A DNA stretch of 64,000 bases from Gallibacterium genomosp. 3 (GTDB taxonomy: Bacteria > Pseudomonadota > Gammaproteobacteria > Enterobacterales > Pasteurellaceae). The translations under genes and the position numbers were made by a program. Positions 1-9,850 of this stretch are shown here, piece by piece. Numbering within the stretch: position 1 is the first letter of the stretch; every line of letters starts with the position of its first letter. The DNA is taken from assembly GCF_001678475.1 (NCBI RefSeq), contig NZ_JTJR01000026.1:124001-188000 (forward strand). The letters are read 5' to 3'. The notes beneath the pieces were generated by a model that was given only the letters and a program-made list of their open reading frames with translations, was not told the origin of the DNA and searched no databases.

Positions 1-159
1 AATACTCGCAGGAACTTCTAACACAACTTTATCGGTTTCAATTTCAACAAGCACTTCATCACGTTTAACAAAATCACCTGCTTTTTTATGCCAAGTTGCT
101 ACAGTTGCATCTGCAACGGATTCAGGCAAATCAGGAACAACAATTTCAACATTACTCAT
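1..159 (-). CDS. sucB: Dihydrolipoyl succinyltransferase (E2 of 2-oxoglutarate dehydrogenase), N-terminal fragment
   Basis: Only the first 53 codons are inside the window; the gene runs off the left edge. The translation begins [20 protein letters not shown] and continues into the lipoyl-domain signature [10 protein letters not shown], where the lysine at about residue 44 would carry lipoate. E2 passes the succinyl group from E1 (SucA) to CoA in the TCA cycle. An AGAGG ribosome-binding site lies just upstream of the ATG at 159. The 29-bp gap to sucA on the same strand indicates a sucAB operon. The catalytic domain cannot be seen, so the assignment rests on the lipoyl domain and on position. 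Confidence 0.93.
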   Translation of the reverse strand, partial: MSNVEIVVPDLPESVADATVATWHKKAGDFVKRDEVLVEIETDKVVLEVPASI

Positions 160-188
160 TTATATATCCTCTACTTAGTTAGATTCTG

Positions 189-2987
189 TTATTCAATAGT
201 TAACGCATCATCAATCAACGCTTTTTGTTGTTTGACGTGTAATGACATATAACCAACCGCTGGCGATGCAGATGCTGGACGTCCTGCATAACGCAACTTC
301 GCTCCTTCAGGTAAAGAAGCATAGAAATTATGTTGACTACAATACCAAGCTCCTTGATTTTGTGGTTCTTCTTGACACCATACAAAATCAGTTACATGTT
401 GATAATCAGATAAAATTTCTTTCATTTCTGCGTGTGGATAAGGATAAAGTTGTTCAATACGAATTAATGCAATATCCGTAATTTCACGTTTACGTCTTTC
501 TTCTAATAAATCGTAATAAACCTTACCTGAACACAACACAACACGTTTCACTTGTTTTGGATCTAAATTATCAATTTCACCAATTGCATTCTTAAATTCG
601 CCGTTATATAGCTCATCCATTTCAGAAACCGCAAGCGGATGACGCAATAAAGATTTTGGTGTAATCACAATCAACGGACGACGGACTTTACGCAATAGCT
701 GGCGTCTTAACATATGATAAACCTGTGCTGGTGTTGAAGGGACACACACTTGAATATTATCTTCTGCACAAAGTTGTAAATAACGTTCTAAACGAGCAGA
801 TGAATGTTCTGGACCTTGGCCTTCATAACCATGTGGCAACAACATAACCAAACCACACATTCTTCCCCATTTTTGCTCACCTGAACTGATGAATTGATCA
901 ATTACCACTTGAGCAACGTTAGCAAAATCACCAAATTGTGCTTCCCATAGCGTTAATGTTCTTGGGGTTGTTGTTGCGAAACCGTACTCAAACGCTAATA
1001 CAGACTCTTCTGAAAGCACCGAATCCCATACTTCAAATTCACCCTGTTGATCATGTAGATGTTGTAATGGAGTATAAGTCGTACCATTTTCTTGGTTATG
1101 CAATACCGCATGACGGTGGAAGAAAGTACCGCGTCCAGCGTCTTCACCTGATAAGCGGATATGATTTCCTTCATCTAAAAGAGTTGCATACGCCATAGAT
1201 TCAGCCATTCCCCAGTCAAATGGTTTTTCACCTCGTGCCATTGCTTGACGATCGGTATAAATTTTTGCTACACGGCTTTGTAGCGGGTGATCTTCTGGAT
1301 ATTCACTAATTTTATGTGCTAAGGCTTTAAAGCGTTCTTCTGGGAATTTACTTTCATAAGGAGATGTCCAGCTATGATTTAAATATGGCAACCAGTCGAT
1401 CTTATTCATATCAATTGGAATATACTCTGGAACGACACATTCCCCTTTATCTAAGGCATCACGATAATCATTAACAAACACATTCGCTTCTTCCTCAGTA
1501 ATGACTTTTTGTTCAACTAAGAAATCAGCATACACTTTACGGGGGGTTGGATGACCTTTGATTTTCTTATACATCAATGGTTGAGTTGCTGAAGGTTCAT
1601 CTGCTTCATTATGACCATGACGGCGATAAGAAATTAAATCAATAAAAATATCACGTTTAAATTTTGTACGATATTCAACTGCAATACGTCCTGCAAATGC
1701 AACTGCTTCAGGATCATCACCATTAACATGGATAATTGGTGCTTGGATCATCTTCGCAATATCTGTGCAATATTCGGTTGAACGAGTATCGTGCGGATTA
1801 GAAGTAGTAAAACCAATTTGGTTATTGATGACAATACGAATTGTACCGCCTACGGTATAGCCACGAGTTGCCGACATATTTAAAGTTTCTTGTACAATAC
1901 CTTGTCCTGCAACCGCTGAGTCACCATGTACTGTCACCGCCAATACATTTTTACGTTCGGTATCATGCCCACGATTTTGTCTTGCACGTACTGAACCGAT
2001 GACTACTGGGCTAACAATTTCTAAATGAGATGGATTAAAAGCTAATGCTAAATGAACATATCCTTCATCAGTAGCAAAATTTGATGAGAAACCTTGGTGA
2101 TATTTTACGTCACCTGTTCTATTGATAGCGTGCTTACCTGCAAACTCATCAAATAACTCACTTGGTTTTTTACCAAGTACATTCACTAACATATTCAAAC
2201 GACCACGATGTGCCATTCCCATAATGACATCTTTTACACCTTGCTTACTTGCATGGCGAATAATCTCTTTCATCAATGGAATAAAGGCATCACTTCCTTC
2301 TAGCGAGAAGCGTTTTGCACCTGGAAATTTCGCACCTAAATAACGTTCTAAACCATCTGCAGCGGTTAATTCTTTTAAGAAAGTTAATTGTTCTTCTTTA
2401 GTAAACAATGGTTTATTTAATACACTTTCAATTTTTTCTTGTAACCAACGACGGATTTCAATATCCGTAATGTGCATAAACTCTAAACCGATATGACCAC
2501 AATAGGTTTCTTTTAACGCTTTATTAATTTCACGTAATGTCATGCTCTCTCGTTGATACACATAGTGACCAATATTAAAGCGTTCATCTAACTCTTCATC
2601 CGAGAAACCATGATAATGAAAATCTAATTCATCAATTTCTGGACGATTCCACATTTTTAATGGGTCTAGATCAGCATTTAGATGTCCACGAAAACGATAG
2701 GCATTAATCCATTGTAATAAGCGAACTTGTTTCGCCCCAGCTTCAGGATCAATCACAGTTTGTTGATTACGGCGACCTTCACTCGCTAAACGGCGGAAAT
2801 AATCTTTTATTGGAGCGTGAGGCTGATCATTTTCTGTCTTCCATTGCTGGAAGATTGACTGCCATTCGGAGGAAACACTATTTGGGTCGGTTAAATAAGA
2901 TTCATAAAGATCTTCAATATAAGATTGGTTGGCGCCTCCAAATGCGGTTGAGGCTAACCAAGCCTTCATTGTATTGTTAGATTGCAT
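189..2987 (-). CDS. sucA: 2-oxoglutarate dehydrogenase E1 component
   Basis: This 932-residue protein is nearly the same length as E. coli SucA (933). It is the thiamine-diphosphate-dependent E1 that decarboxylates 2-oxoglutarate and succinylates the lipoyl group of SucB. The active-site stretch MAHRGR lies at 258-263, with the catalytic-type His260. The ThDP/metal motif contains HGDSAVAGQG and ends at NNQIGF (N388-N389). The N-terminus has the usual E1o segment (YIEDLYESYL). The start is ATG with AAGGAC upstream. sucB follows after 29 bp, while the citrate synthase gene diverges upstream. Together they show that the oxidative arm of the TCA cycle is encoded here, which H. influenzae lacks at the citrate synthase step. 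Confidence 0.98.
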   Translation of the reverse strand: MQSNNTMKAWLASTAFGGANQSYIEDLYESYLTDPNSVSSEWQSIFQQWKTENDQPHAPIKDYFRRLASEGRRNQQTVIDPEAGAKQVRLLQWINAYRFRGHLNADLDPLKMWNRPEIDELDFHYHGFSDEELDERFNIGHYVYQRESMTLREINKALKETYCGHIGLEFMHITDIEIRRWLQEKIESVLNKPLFTKEEQLTFLKELTAADGLERYLGAKFPGAKRFSLEGSDAFIPLMKEIIRHASKQGVKDVIMGMAHRGRLNMLVNVLGKKPSELFDEFAGKHAINRTGDVKYHQGFSSNFATDEGYVHLALAFNPSHLEIVSPVVIGSVRARQNRGHDTERKNVLAVTVHGDSAVAGQGIVQETLNMSATRGYTVGGTIRIVINNQIGFTTSNPHDTRSTEYCTDIAKMIQAPIIHVNGDDPEAVAFAGRIAVEYRTKFKRDIFIDLISYRRHGHNEADEPSATQPLMYKKIKGHPTPRKVYADFLVEQKVITEEEANVFVNDYRDALDKGECVVPEYIPIDMNKIDWLPYLNHSWTSPYESKFPEERFKALAHKISEYPEDHPLQSRVAKIYTDRQAMARGEKPFDWGMAESMAYATLLDEGNHIRLSGEDAGRGTFFHRHAVLHNQENGTTYTPLQHLHDQQGEFEVWDSVLSEESVLAFEYGFATTTPRTLTLWEAQFGDFANVAQVVIDQFISSGEQKWGRMCGLVMLLPHGYEGQGPEHSSARLERYLQLCAEDNIQVCVPSTPAQVYHMLRRQLLRKVRRPLIVITPKSLLRHPLAVSEMDELYNGEFKNAIGEIDNLDPKQVKRVVLCSGKVYYDLLEERRKREITDIALIRIEQLYPYPHAEMKEILSDYQHVTDFVWCQEEPQNQGAWYCSQHNFYASLPEGAKLRYAGRPASASPAVGYMSLHVKQQKALIDDALTIE

Positions 2988-3347
2988 TAAATAAGTCCTT
3001 CATTTTTTACTTACAACAGTTGTACTACAACTTTTTTACTATGTTATAAAGCAATAATTAAATTTAATATTCACCTTATAAAATAGCTAGAAGATTCACT
3101 CTAAATTGGAGTATGCTTATTATCAACTATAAAAAAATTATTTTCTGTGACATTTGTTACATTTTTAACAAAAACAAAACAAACAATTCTAAAAATTTTT
3201 TGATCTACCTCTAATTTTAAAAAAAAACTAAAGACTATTCAAAAATAATAATGATATATTGCATAACAAGTTATTAACATATATGTAAATCAACTCACAA
3301 TATCATACTGACTTATTTCTAAAAATGACAATAGAAGGAGGATTAAT
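2988..3347. promoter_or_regulatory. Divergent control region between sucA and gltA
   Basis: This 360-bp, very AT-rich region separates two outward-reading TCA genes, so it must hold both promoters. I can support one CRP-type palindrome (3146-3161, listed separately). A weak gltA promoter candidate is TTGCAT near 3259 with a TATGTA-like -10 about 17 bp downstream. The stretch around 3270-3290 (GTTATTAACA followed by TGTAAAT) resembles degenerate ArcA-type direct repeats, but I would not call it. No ORF, tRNA or terminator is visible. gltA has a strong AGAAGGAGG site just before its ATG. Confidence 0.6.
3146..3161. promoter_or_regulatory. Probable CRP binding site
   Basis: TGTGACATTTGTTACA matches the CRP consensus TGTGA-N6-TCACA at nine of ten defined positions. 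It sits between the divergent sucA and gltA genes, 159 bp from the sucA start and 187 bp from the gltA start. CRP control of citrate synthase and suc genes is known in enteric bacteria. Which of the two promoters it serves here cannot be told from sequence. Confidence 0.7.
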
Positions 3348-4637
3348 ATGTCAGAAGAACTTACCGCAAAATTAACGCTTGGTGATGGACGTGAATATGA
3401 CTTACCAGTACATAAAGCAACATTAGGCTATGATGCAGTTGATGTCCAATCCTTAACCTCACAAAAACTTTTCACTTTTGACCCAGGACTAATGTCCACC
3501 GCCACTTGTAAATCATCTATTACTTATATCGATGGCGATCAAGGAATTTTATTACACCGCGGTTATCCAATTGACCAACTCGCAGAAAATGCAGATTATT
3601 TAGAGGTTGCTTATTTACTTCTTTTCGGCGAACGCCCTACCCCAGAACAACATAAAGAATTTACTCAATTAGTTAAAAAACATACTCTCGTTCATGAACA
3701 ACTTAGCCGTTTCTTCCACGGTTTCCGTCGTGACTCTCACCCAATGGCAGTAATGTGTGGTGTTAGTGGAGCATTGGCAGCATTTTATCATGATTCTATT
3801 GATGTTCGTGATGTAAGACACAGAGAATTAACCGCAATTCGTTTATTGGCTAAAATGCCAACCCTGGCGGCGATGTGTTATAAATATTCTATCGGTCAGC
3901 CATTTATGTTCCCACAAAACCACCTCTCTTATGCAGGTAACTTCTTATATATGATGTTTGCAACACCATGCGAACCTTATGTCGTTAATCCTGTATTAGA
4001 AAGAGCGATGGATCGTATCTTTATTCTTCATGCTGACCATGAACAAAATGCTTCTACTTCAACTGTGCGTACTGCGGCTTCTTCTGGTGCCAATCCATTC
4101 GCTTGTATCGCTGCAGGGATTGCTTCACTTTGGGGACCAGCTCATGGTGGTGCAAATGAAGCTTGTATCAATATGTTAGAAGAAATTGGTACTGTGGATC
4201 GTATCCCTGAATTTATTGCACGTGCTAAAGATAAAAATGATCCATTCCGTCTCATGGGATTCGGTCACCGTGTATATAAAAACTATGACCCACGTGCCAA
4301 AGTAATGCGTCAAACCTGTCACGAAGTATTACAAGAGTTGAAGATTGATAATCCATTATTCGATGTGGCAATGGAATTAGAACGTATTGCGTTAAATGAC
4401 CCATACTTCATTGAGAAAAATCTCTATCCAAATGTGGACTTCTACTCAGGTATTATCTTAAAAGCAATCGGTATCCCAACTTCAATGTTTACTGTAATGT
4501 TTGCTTTAGGCCGTACCGTAGGTTGGATTGCTCACTGGAAAGAAATGTATAATCAAGGCAACTTCAAAATTGTTCGTCCTCGTCAAATTTATACTGGCGA
4601 ACCTCAACGTAATTTTGAACCAATGGATAAAATTTAA
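3348..4637 (+). CDS. gltA: Citrate synthase (type II)
   Basis: The 429-residue protein condenses acetyl-CoA and oxaloacetate to citrate. Residues of the active site are recognisable: HADHE at 228-232, His266 in GPAHGGANE, His307 in [14 protein letters not shown] and the Asp in NVDFYSG near 364. Each is offset by about two from the E. coli enzyme. The long N-terminal domain (about 45 residues before the core) is typical of the hexameric, NADH-sensitive Gram-negative type. The start is set by AGAAGGAGG eight bases before ATG. It is monocistronic, with its own terminator 23 bp downstream, and diverges from sucA. Confidence 0.98.
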   Translation: MSEELTAKLTLGDGREYDLPVHKATLGYDAVDVQSLTSQKLFTFDPGLMSTATCKSSITYIDGDQGILLHRGYPIDQLAENADYLEVAYLLLFGERPTPEQHKEFTQLVKKHTLVHEQLSRFFHGFRRDSHPMAVMCGVSGALAAFYHDSIDVRDVRHRELTAIRLLAKMPTLAAMCYKYSIGQPFMFPQNHLSYAGNFLYMMFATPCEPYVVNPVLERAMDRIFILHADHEQNASTSTVRTAASSGANPFACIAAGIASLWGPAHGGANEACINMLEEIGTVDRIPEFIARAKDKNDPFRLMGFGHRVYKNYDPRAKVMRQTCHEVLQELKIDNPLFDVAMELERIALNDPYFIEKNLYPNVDFYSGIILKAIGIPTSMFTVMFALGRTVGWIAHWKEMYNQGNFKIVRPRQIYTGEPQRNFEPMDKI

Positions 4638-4659
4638 CTTCCTCCTACCTTGATGTTTA

Positions 4660-4697
4660 CCCACACTTTTAGCAATAAAAGTGTGGGATTTTTTTAT
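4660..4697 (+). terminator. Rho-independent terminator of gltA
   Basis: An 11-bp perfect stem (CCCACACTTTT, 4660-4670, with AAAAGTGTGGG, 4677-4687) encloses a 6-nt loop and is followed by a T-rich tract. It begins 23 bp after the gltA stop codon. Confidence 0.92.
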
Positions 4698-4773
4698 TCT
4701 ATTTACACTATTTTTTATTGCTTTTATCTACTTGCATACCTGAACTGACAAGCTGTTTTCCTCGAATAAAACC

Positions 4774-4801
4774 TTGACTTTGATCACAAAAAAAATAAAA
4801 T
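4774..4801 (+). promoter_or_regulatory. Sigma70-type promoter of the acrRAB operon
   Basis: A -35 TTGACT (4774-4779) and a -10 TAAAAT (4796-4801) are separated by 16 bp. The -10 abuts the palindromic operator at 4801-4818, so a bound repressor would cover the start of transcription. The first gene begins at 4847. Confidence 0.75.
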
Positions 4802-4818
4802 GAACGAACGTTCATTCA
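4801..4818. promoter_or_regulatory. Palindromic TetR-type operator
   Basis: TGAACGAACGTTCATTCA is an inverted repeat with a perfect GAACGTTC core and one mismatched pair per arm. It overlaps the last base of the -10 box and lies 28 bp before the ATG of a TetR-family regulator. This arrangement indicates autoregulation of the regulator and of the two efflux genes behind it. Confidence 0.75.
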
Positions 4819-4846
4819 TAGCCAATAGGAGGAGAAAATAAAGCAG

Positions 4847-5422
4847 ATGACAGCAGAAAATGAAATGCTTCAGCAAATTTTTCATTCTACTGAAAAATTA
4901 ATTGCTCAATATGGTATTCACCAACTTTCTATGCAAAAAATTGCAAAAGAAGCTGGAATTGCTGCCGGTACAATCTACATCTATTTCAAAAGTAAAGAAG
5001 AATTATTGCGTCGCTTAGCATTCAATATTTTTCAGCAAGTACAAGAATGTATTGATCGCGGAGTAAATCCTGATATGCCTCTCTTTGAACAATATCGTCA
5101 GATGTGGTGGAATATTTGGCATTTTCTCCATAATAACCCTCAAATTATTCTGAACGTCAATCAATACAAAGCGTTACCTGATTTTTATGAAATGACAAGA
5201 GAGTGTCATAACCCAGAAGAAGACGCTTGGTTTAAATTTGTACGCCAAGGCCAACAATCTGGTCAATTAGCCAACCTACCAAAAGAAGTCTTATTCAGTT
5301 TAAGCTTGGAAAGTGCTTTTAAGATGGTTGAGAAGGATCTGCATTTACATATCAAAACGGATCCTGAGATGTTAGAAAAAGTGATTCAACATAGCTGGAA
5401 TGCGATTTTACCACTTGCCTAA
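4847..5422 (+). CDS. acrR: TetR/AcrR-family repressor of the efflux operon
   Basis: This 191-residue protein has a TetR helix-turn-helix near the N-terminus (about 25-52: MQKIAKEAGIAAGTIYIYF followed by KSKEELL). A helical ligand-binding domain follows, with no recognisable signature. It is the first gene of an operon with an AcrA-type adaptor and an AcrB-type pump, the same order I recall for H. influenzae acrR-acrA-acrB. It should repress its own promoter through the adjacent palindrome until an efflux substrate binds. The AGGAGGAG site lies rather far (12 nt) from the ATG, but no better start is in frame. The inducing ligand is not predictable. Confidence 0.85.
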   Translation: MTAENEMLQQIFHSTEKLIAQYGIHQLSMQKIAKEAGIAAGTIYIYFKSKEELLRRLAFNIFQQVQECIDRGVNPDMPLFEQYRQMWWNIWHFLHNNPQIILNVNQYKALPDFYEMTRECHNPEEDAWFKFVRQGQQSGQLANLPKEVLFSLSLESAFKMVEKDLHLHIKTDPEMLEKVIQHSWNAILPLA

Positions 5423-5452
5423 TAATTTATTATTTTATACGGAGAAACTTAA

Positions 5453-6643
5453 ATGACTGAAATTCAGGCTACCAAGCCTAGTCGTTCAAAGCGCTTTATA
5501 GTCAAAGTCGTTTTATTAATTGTAATCTTAATCTTTGCCGTTGTCATTGGTTTAAATATTCTTAAAAAAGTAAAAACTAATGAATTCTTGGCAAATATGC
5601 CGCCCAATATCACTCCTGTGACCGCTGTGAAAATTGAACCTCAGGATTGGATTCCAGTATTAAACAGTACTGCCCTCATTCGTCCTAATCAAGGCGCAAT
5701 GTTGAGTGCACAATCAACAGGTACCATTCAAAGTGTCAATATTCAATCTGGTCAAAAAGTGAAAAAAGGTCAGGTCTTAGTTGAATTAGATAATTCTGTT
5801 GAAAAAGCAAATCTTGTTGCTTCAGAAGCTAAACTCCCTGCAGCAAAATTAACTTACCAACGTTATCTCTCTTTAGCAAAAACAAATAGTGTATCAAAAA
5901 CAGAGTTAGATAATGCTAAAGCAGAATATGAAAATTTAGTTGCTACGATTAATGCACTCAAAGCAACTATTGCACGTCGTCAAATTATTGCGCCGTTTGA
6001 TGGTGAAGCTGGGATCGTGAAAGTCAATGTCGGTGAATATGTTACTGCTGGTACTGAAATCGTACGTGTTGAAGATCGTAGTAAAATGAAAGTGAATTTT
6101 GGGATTTCCCAAGATCAACTCAGTCAATTACATCTACAACAACAAGTAAAAGCCACCACAGATGTCTATCCTGATGAAACCTTTAATGCTGAAGTCACAG
6201 CCATTGAACCAGCAATTAATAAATCAACCGGTTTAGTCGAAGTTGAAGCAACGTTTGAAGGAAATAGCAAACTCCTTTCAGGGATGTTCGTACATATCCG
6301 TGTTGAACGTAAAACTGAATCTAATCAAATCGTCGTTCCACAAGTTGCAATTAGTTACAATATGTATGGCGAAACAGCTTATATCCTTGTTCCTTTAACT
6401 GATGAAGACAAAGCAAAATTGGGAGATCAACCTTTAGATAACGTGTATAAAGCACAACAAATTACTGTGCAAACTAAAGATCGTCGTAGTGTATATGCAC
6501 AACTTGCTCACAATGAGGCTCTTAAAGCTGGAACCTTTATCATCACTGGCGGTTTACAAAATGTTTCTGGCGGTAGTTATGTAAAAGTTGTTGATAAACC
6601 AATTATTGGGGCAACTGAACCAGAAAATAAAAGTAATCTTTAA
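5453..6643 (+). CDS. acrA: RND efflux periplasmic adaptor (membrane fusion protein)
   Basis: This 396-residue adaptor has one N-terminal membrane anchor (about 15-37) and no lipobox, so it is tethered by a transmembrane segment rather than by lipid. The next region is a biotinyl-lipoyl-like half-motif (GTIQSVNIQSGQKVKKGQVL). A short coiled-coil hairpin and the second half-motif (IIAPFDGEAGIVKVNVGEYV) follow, then beta-barrel and membrane-proximal domains. Adaptors of this kind bridge the inner-membrane pump to a TolC-like duct. It starts 30 bp after acrR and ends 20 bp before acrB, in one operon. No outer-membrane factor gene lies in the window. Confidence 0.9.
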   Translation: MTEIQATKPSRSKRFIVKVVLLIVILIFAVVIGLNILKKVKTNEFLANMPPNITPVTAVKIEPQDWIPVLNSTALIRPNQGAMLSAQSTGTIQSVNIQSGQKVKKGQVLVELDNSVEKANLVASEAKLPAAKLTYQRYLSLAKTNSVSKTELDNAKAEYENLVATINALKATIARRQIIAPFDGEAGIVKVNVGEYVTAGTEIVRVEDRSKMKVNFGISQDQLSQLHLQQQVKATTDVYPDETFNAEVTAIEPAINKSTGLVEVEATFEGNSKLLSGMFVHIRVERKTESNQIVVPQVAISYNMYGETAYILVPLTDEDKAKLGDQPLDNVYKAQQITVQTKDRRSVYAQLAHNEALKAGTFIITGGLQNVSGGSYVKVVDKPIIGATEPENKSNL

Positions 6644-6663
6644 GCATTAAATGAAGGAAAAAG

Positions 6664-9600
6664 ATGAAATTTACTGATTTGTTTATAAAACGTCCAGTGC
6701 TGGCAATTTCGATTAGCTTGTTAATCGTTATCCTCGGCTTACAGGCAATTTCGAAATTATCTGTGCGGGAATATCCAAAATTAGTCACTACCGTGATTAA
6801 TATTACAACCACTTATCCGGGTGCAGATGCGGAATTGGTTGAAGCTTTTGTTACCTCAAAAATTGAAGAAGCAGTAGCTCAAGCAGATAATATCGACTAT
6901 ATGTCATCATCAAGTGCTCAAGGTTCTTCACGTATTACCGTGAAAATGAAATTGAATGCTGATCCAAATGGTGCTTTGGCTGATGTATTAGCAAAAGTGA
7001 ACTCTGTACGTTCTCAACTTCCATCTGATATTGAAGACCCGACTATCACCTCTTCTACAGGTGGTTCAGGGATTATGTATATTGGTTTTACCTCTAAAGA
7101 ACTCAACTCTAGCCAGGTAACTGACTATATTCAACGAGTCGTTAAACCGCAATTCTTTACGGTTTCAGGCGTAGCTAAAGTAGAAGTATTTGGTGGTGCT
7201 TCTTACGCATTACGTATTTGGCTACAACCTGAAAAAATGGCTGCTTTAGGGCTTTCATCCACTGATGTAATGGGCGCTTTGTCGAAAAATAATGTACAAA
7301 CTGCTGCAGGAAGTGCAAACAGTTATTATGTCACTTATAAAAACAAAGTAGAAACCACCACTAAATCAGCTGATGAACTACGTAATCTTGTATTGTTTGC
7401 TAAAGATGGCAATGTTGTTAAATTGGGTGATGTTGCTAAAGTTGATTTAGACAAAGAAAGCGATGATGCCCGTGCTGCAGCAAATGGTGAAAATGCTGTT
7501 GTATTAAGTATTGAACCAGCCTCTGATGCCAACCCACTAACAGTGGTAAAAAATATTTATCCATTGTATGACTCAATTAAGAAAAGTTTGCCAAACAGTA
7601 TCGACACTCGTGTTCTCTACGATAAAACTATTGCTATCAATGACTCGATTCATGAAGTGGTGCAAACTATTTTAGAAGCGACAGTGATCGTATTAGTGGT
7701 TATTACAATGTTCTTAGGATCATTACGAGCAATGATCATTCCAGTTGTTACTATTCCAATCTCCTTGATTGGGGTAATTATGTTATTACAACTGTTTGAC
7801 TTCTCGATTAACCTGATGACGTTGTTAGCCCTGATTCTCGCTATCGGGTTGGTGGTAGATGATGCGATTGTTGTTTTGGAAAACGTTGACCGCCATATCA
7901 AAGAGGGTGAAACGCCATTCCGAGCAGCCATTATCGGAACACGTGAAATTGCTACACCAGTTATTTCAATGACAATCGCGTTATGTGCTGTATATTCACC
8001 GATGGCATTAATGGGTGGAATTACAGGAACGCTATTTAAAGAGTTTGCATTAACTCTTGCTGGTGCAGTATTTATTTCTGGAATTATCGCTTTAACATTA
8101 TCACCAATGATGTGCGGTAATATTTTAAAAGCACATACCAACCCAACTGCATTAGAAGAACGTGTTGAAAGAACCTTAACTCGAGTAACAGATCTCTATC
8201 AACGTATGTTGGCATTAATGCTAAACAGTCGTAAGTTGGTAATCTTTTTTGCGGTATTAATTTTTGCAAGTTTACCAGTGCTAATGAGTAACCTTTCGAG
8301 TGAATTAACACCGACAGAAGATAAAGGGGCAATTTTAGCAATGGGGACCGCACCTTCTAATGCCAATTTAGATTATGTGCAAACTTCAACGAAGCAGTAT
8401 GAAAAAATTCTATCTGATATTCCTGAAGTTGAATTCTCAATGGTGATTTCTGGGGTACCAAGTTCAAATCGTTCGATTGCGATTGCAAGCTTAGTGAATT
8501 GGAGTAATCGTGATCGCAGCCAAACTGAGATTGCGAATGAAATTAACCAACGTGCAAAAGCGATCCCAGAGATTAGTGTAAATGGTTTCTCATTCCCAGA
8601 AATTGAAACTGGTGAACAAGGACCACCGGTGAGTTTTGTAATTACTTCTGCGGATGATATCCATAAACTCGCTTTAATTGCAGATAATGTATTACAAGCA
8701 GCAAGAAAATCAGGTAAGTTCATTTATAACAGTCTTGATTTAAAATTTGATACACCACAAATGCACATTACTATCGACAAAGAAAAAGCCGGTACTTATG
8801 GCATTAGTATGCAACAAATTAGCTCTCTGCTAGGTAGTTATCTTGCAGGTGGGACTATTACCCGCGTTGGGATTGATGGACGTTCTTATAAAGTGATTTC
8901 TGAAGTGCCTCGTGCAGATCGTTTAAATCCAGAAGATTTAAATAATTACTTTGTTACTGCTGCAAATGGTGATTCAGTACCTTTAGGCAATTTAATTAAA
9001 ATGGAAGTGAATACTGAACCGCTTTCACTTAGTCGCTTTAACCAATTAAGTTCTGCGGTAATTAGTGCAATTCCTATGCCAACAAGTTCTGTGGGTGATG
9101 CAGTAGAATGGTTCCAAAATGAAGGTGCTTCTCTGTTACCTACAAACTATAACTATGACTTTAAAGGTGAGGCTCGTCAATTTGTACAAGAAGGAAATGC
9201 TCTCGCAGTTACCTTTGTGTTAGCTGTATTGATTATTTTCTTAGTACTTTCAATCCAATTTGAATCAATGCGAGATCCACTCGTTATTATGATCTCGGTT
9301 CCATTGGCGATTAGTGGTGCATTATTAACGTTAAATTTACTTTCTTTCTTAGGCGTAGCTGGAAGCACACTCAACATCTATTCAGAAGTTGGTCTGATAA
9401 CCTTGGTTGGTTTGATTACTAAACATGGTATTTTGATGTGTGAAGTAGCTAAAGAACAGCAGCTTAATTTTGGTAAAAATCGTATTGAAGCGATTAGCTA
9501 TGCAGCAAAAGTACGGTTACGTCCAATTTTGATGACTACCGCTGCTATGATTGCAGGTTTGATTCCATTACTCTATGCAAGCGGTGCAGGTGCTGTATCA

Positions 9601-9753
9601 CGCTTTAGTATCGGTATTGTGATTGTTTCTGGCCTTGCTATTGGCACACTGTTTACATTATTTGTGTTGCCAGTGATTTATACTTTAGTTGCAAGTCAGC
9701 ATAAACCGTTACCGGTATTTGAAGAAAACGCTGAACAATCAACTACTCACTAA
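6664..9753 (+). CDS. acrB: RND-family multidrug efflux pump, inner-membrane subunit
   Basis: The 1029-residue protein has RND architecture: TM1 at the N-terminus, a large periplasmic loop, TM2-6, a second loop and TM8-12. Proton-relay residues are present: Asp399-Asp400 in TM4 (GLVVDDAIVV) and Lys920 in TM10 (GLITKHGILMCEVAKE). The sequence resembles H. influenzae AcrB (1032 residues) throughout. Such pumps export dyes, detergents and macrolide-like drugs from the periplasm using the proton gradient. It is the last gene of the operon. The partner channel must come from elsewhere in the genome. Substrates are inferred from the family only. Confidence 0.95.
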   Translation: MKFTDLFIKRPVLAISISLLIVILGLQAISKLSVREYPKLVTTVINITTTYPGADAELVEAFVTSKIEEAVAQADNIDYMSSSSAQGSSRITVKMKLNADPNGALADVLAKVNSVRSQLPSDIEDPTITSSTGGSGIMYIGFTSKELNSSQVTDYIQRVVKPQFFTVSGVAKVEVFGGASYALRIWLQPEKMAALGLSSTDVMGALSKNNVQTAAGSANSYYVTYKNKVETTTKSADELRNLVLFAKDGNVVKLGDVAKVDLDKESDDARAAANGENAVVLSIEPASDANPLTVVKNIYPLYDSIKKSLPNSIDTRVLYDKTIAINDSIHEVVQTILEATVIVLVVITMFLGSLRAMIIPVVTIPISLIGVIMLLQLFDFSINLMTLLALILAIGLVVDDAIVVLENVDRHIKEGETPFRAAIIGTREIATPVISMTIALCAVYSPMALMGGITGTLFKEFALTLAGAVFISGIIALTLSPMMCGNILKAHTNPTALEERVERTLTRVTDLYQRMLALMLNSRKLVIFFAVLIFASLPVLMSNLSSELTPTEDKGAILAMGTAPSNANLDYVQTSTKQYEKILSDIPEVEFSMVISGVPSSNRSIAIASLVNWSNRDRSQTEIANEINQRAKAIPEISVNGFSFPEIETGEQGPPVSFVITSADDIHKLALIADNVLQAARKSGKFIYNSLDLKFDTPQMHITIDKEKAGTYGISMQQISSLLGSYLAGGTITRVGIDGRSYKVISEVPRADRLNPEDLNNYFVTAANGDSVPLGNLIKMEVNTEPLSLSRFNQLSSAVISAIPMPTSSVGDAVEWFQNEGASLLPTNYNYDFKGEARQFVQEGNALAVTFVLAVLIIFLVLSIQFESMRDPLVIMISVPLAISGALLTLNLLSFLGVAGSTLNIYSEVGLITLVGLITKHGILMCEVAKEQQLNFGKNRIEAISYAAKVRLRPILMTTAAMIAGLIPLLYASGAGAVSRFSIGIVIVSGLAIGTLFTLFVLPVIYTLVASQHKPLPVFEENAEQSTTH

Positions 9754-9766
9754 GTTCCTTAATCTT

Positions 9767-9795
9767 AATAAAGGGAGAGAATTTCTCCCTTTATT
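9767..9795 (+). terminator. Terminator-like hairpin after acrB
   Basis: A perfect 12-bp stem (AATAAAGGGAGA, 9767-9778, with TCTCCCTTTATT, 9784-9795) has a 5-nt loop and lies 14 bp after the acrB stop. The tract behind it is not a clean run of T, so termination may be partial. Confidence 0.65.
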
Positions 9796-9850
9796 CCAGT
9801 TTAATAACAAAGTCTATTTGATATCTTTGTTCTAATTAACATTTAGGTTT

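Noticed and set aside
7650-8141. 163-codon minus-strand frame opposite acrB
   Set aside because: It is antisense to conserved transmembrane coding sequence and its content mirrors codon bias of the real gene. No start signals support it.
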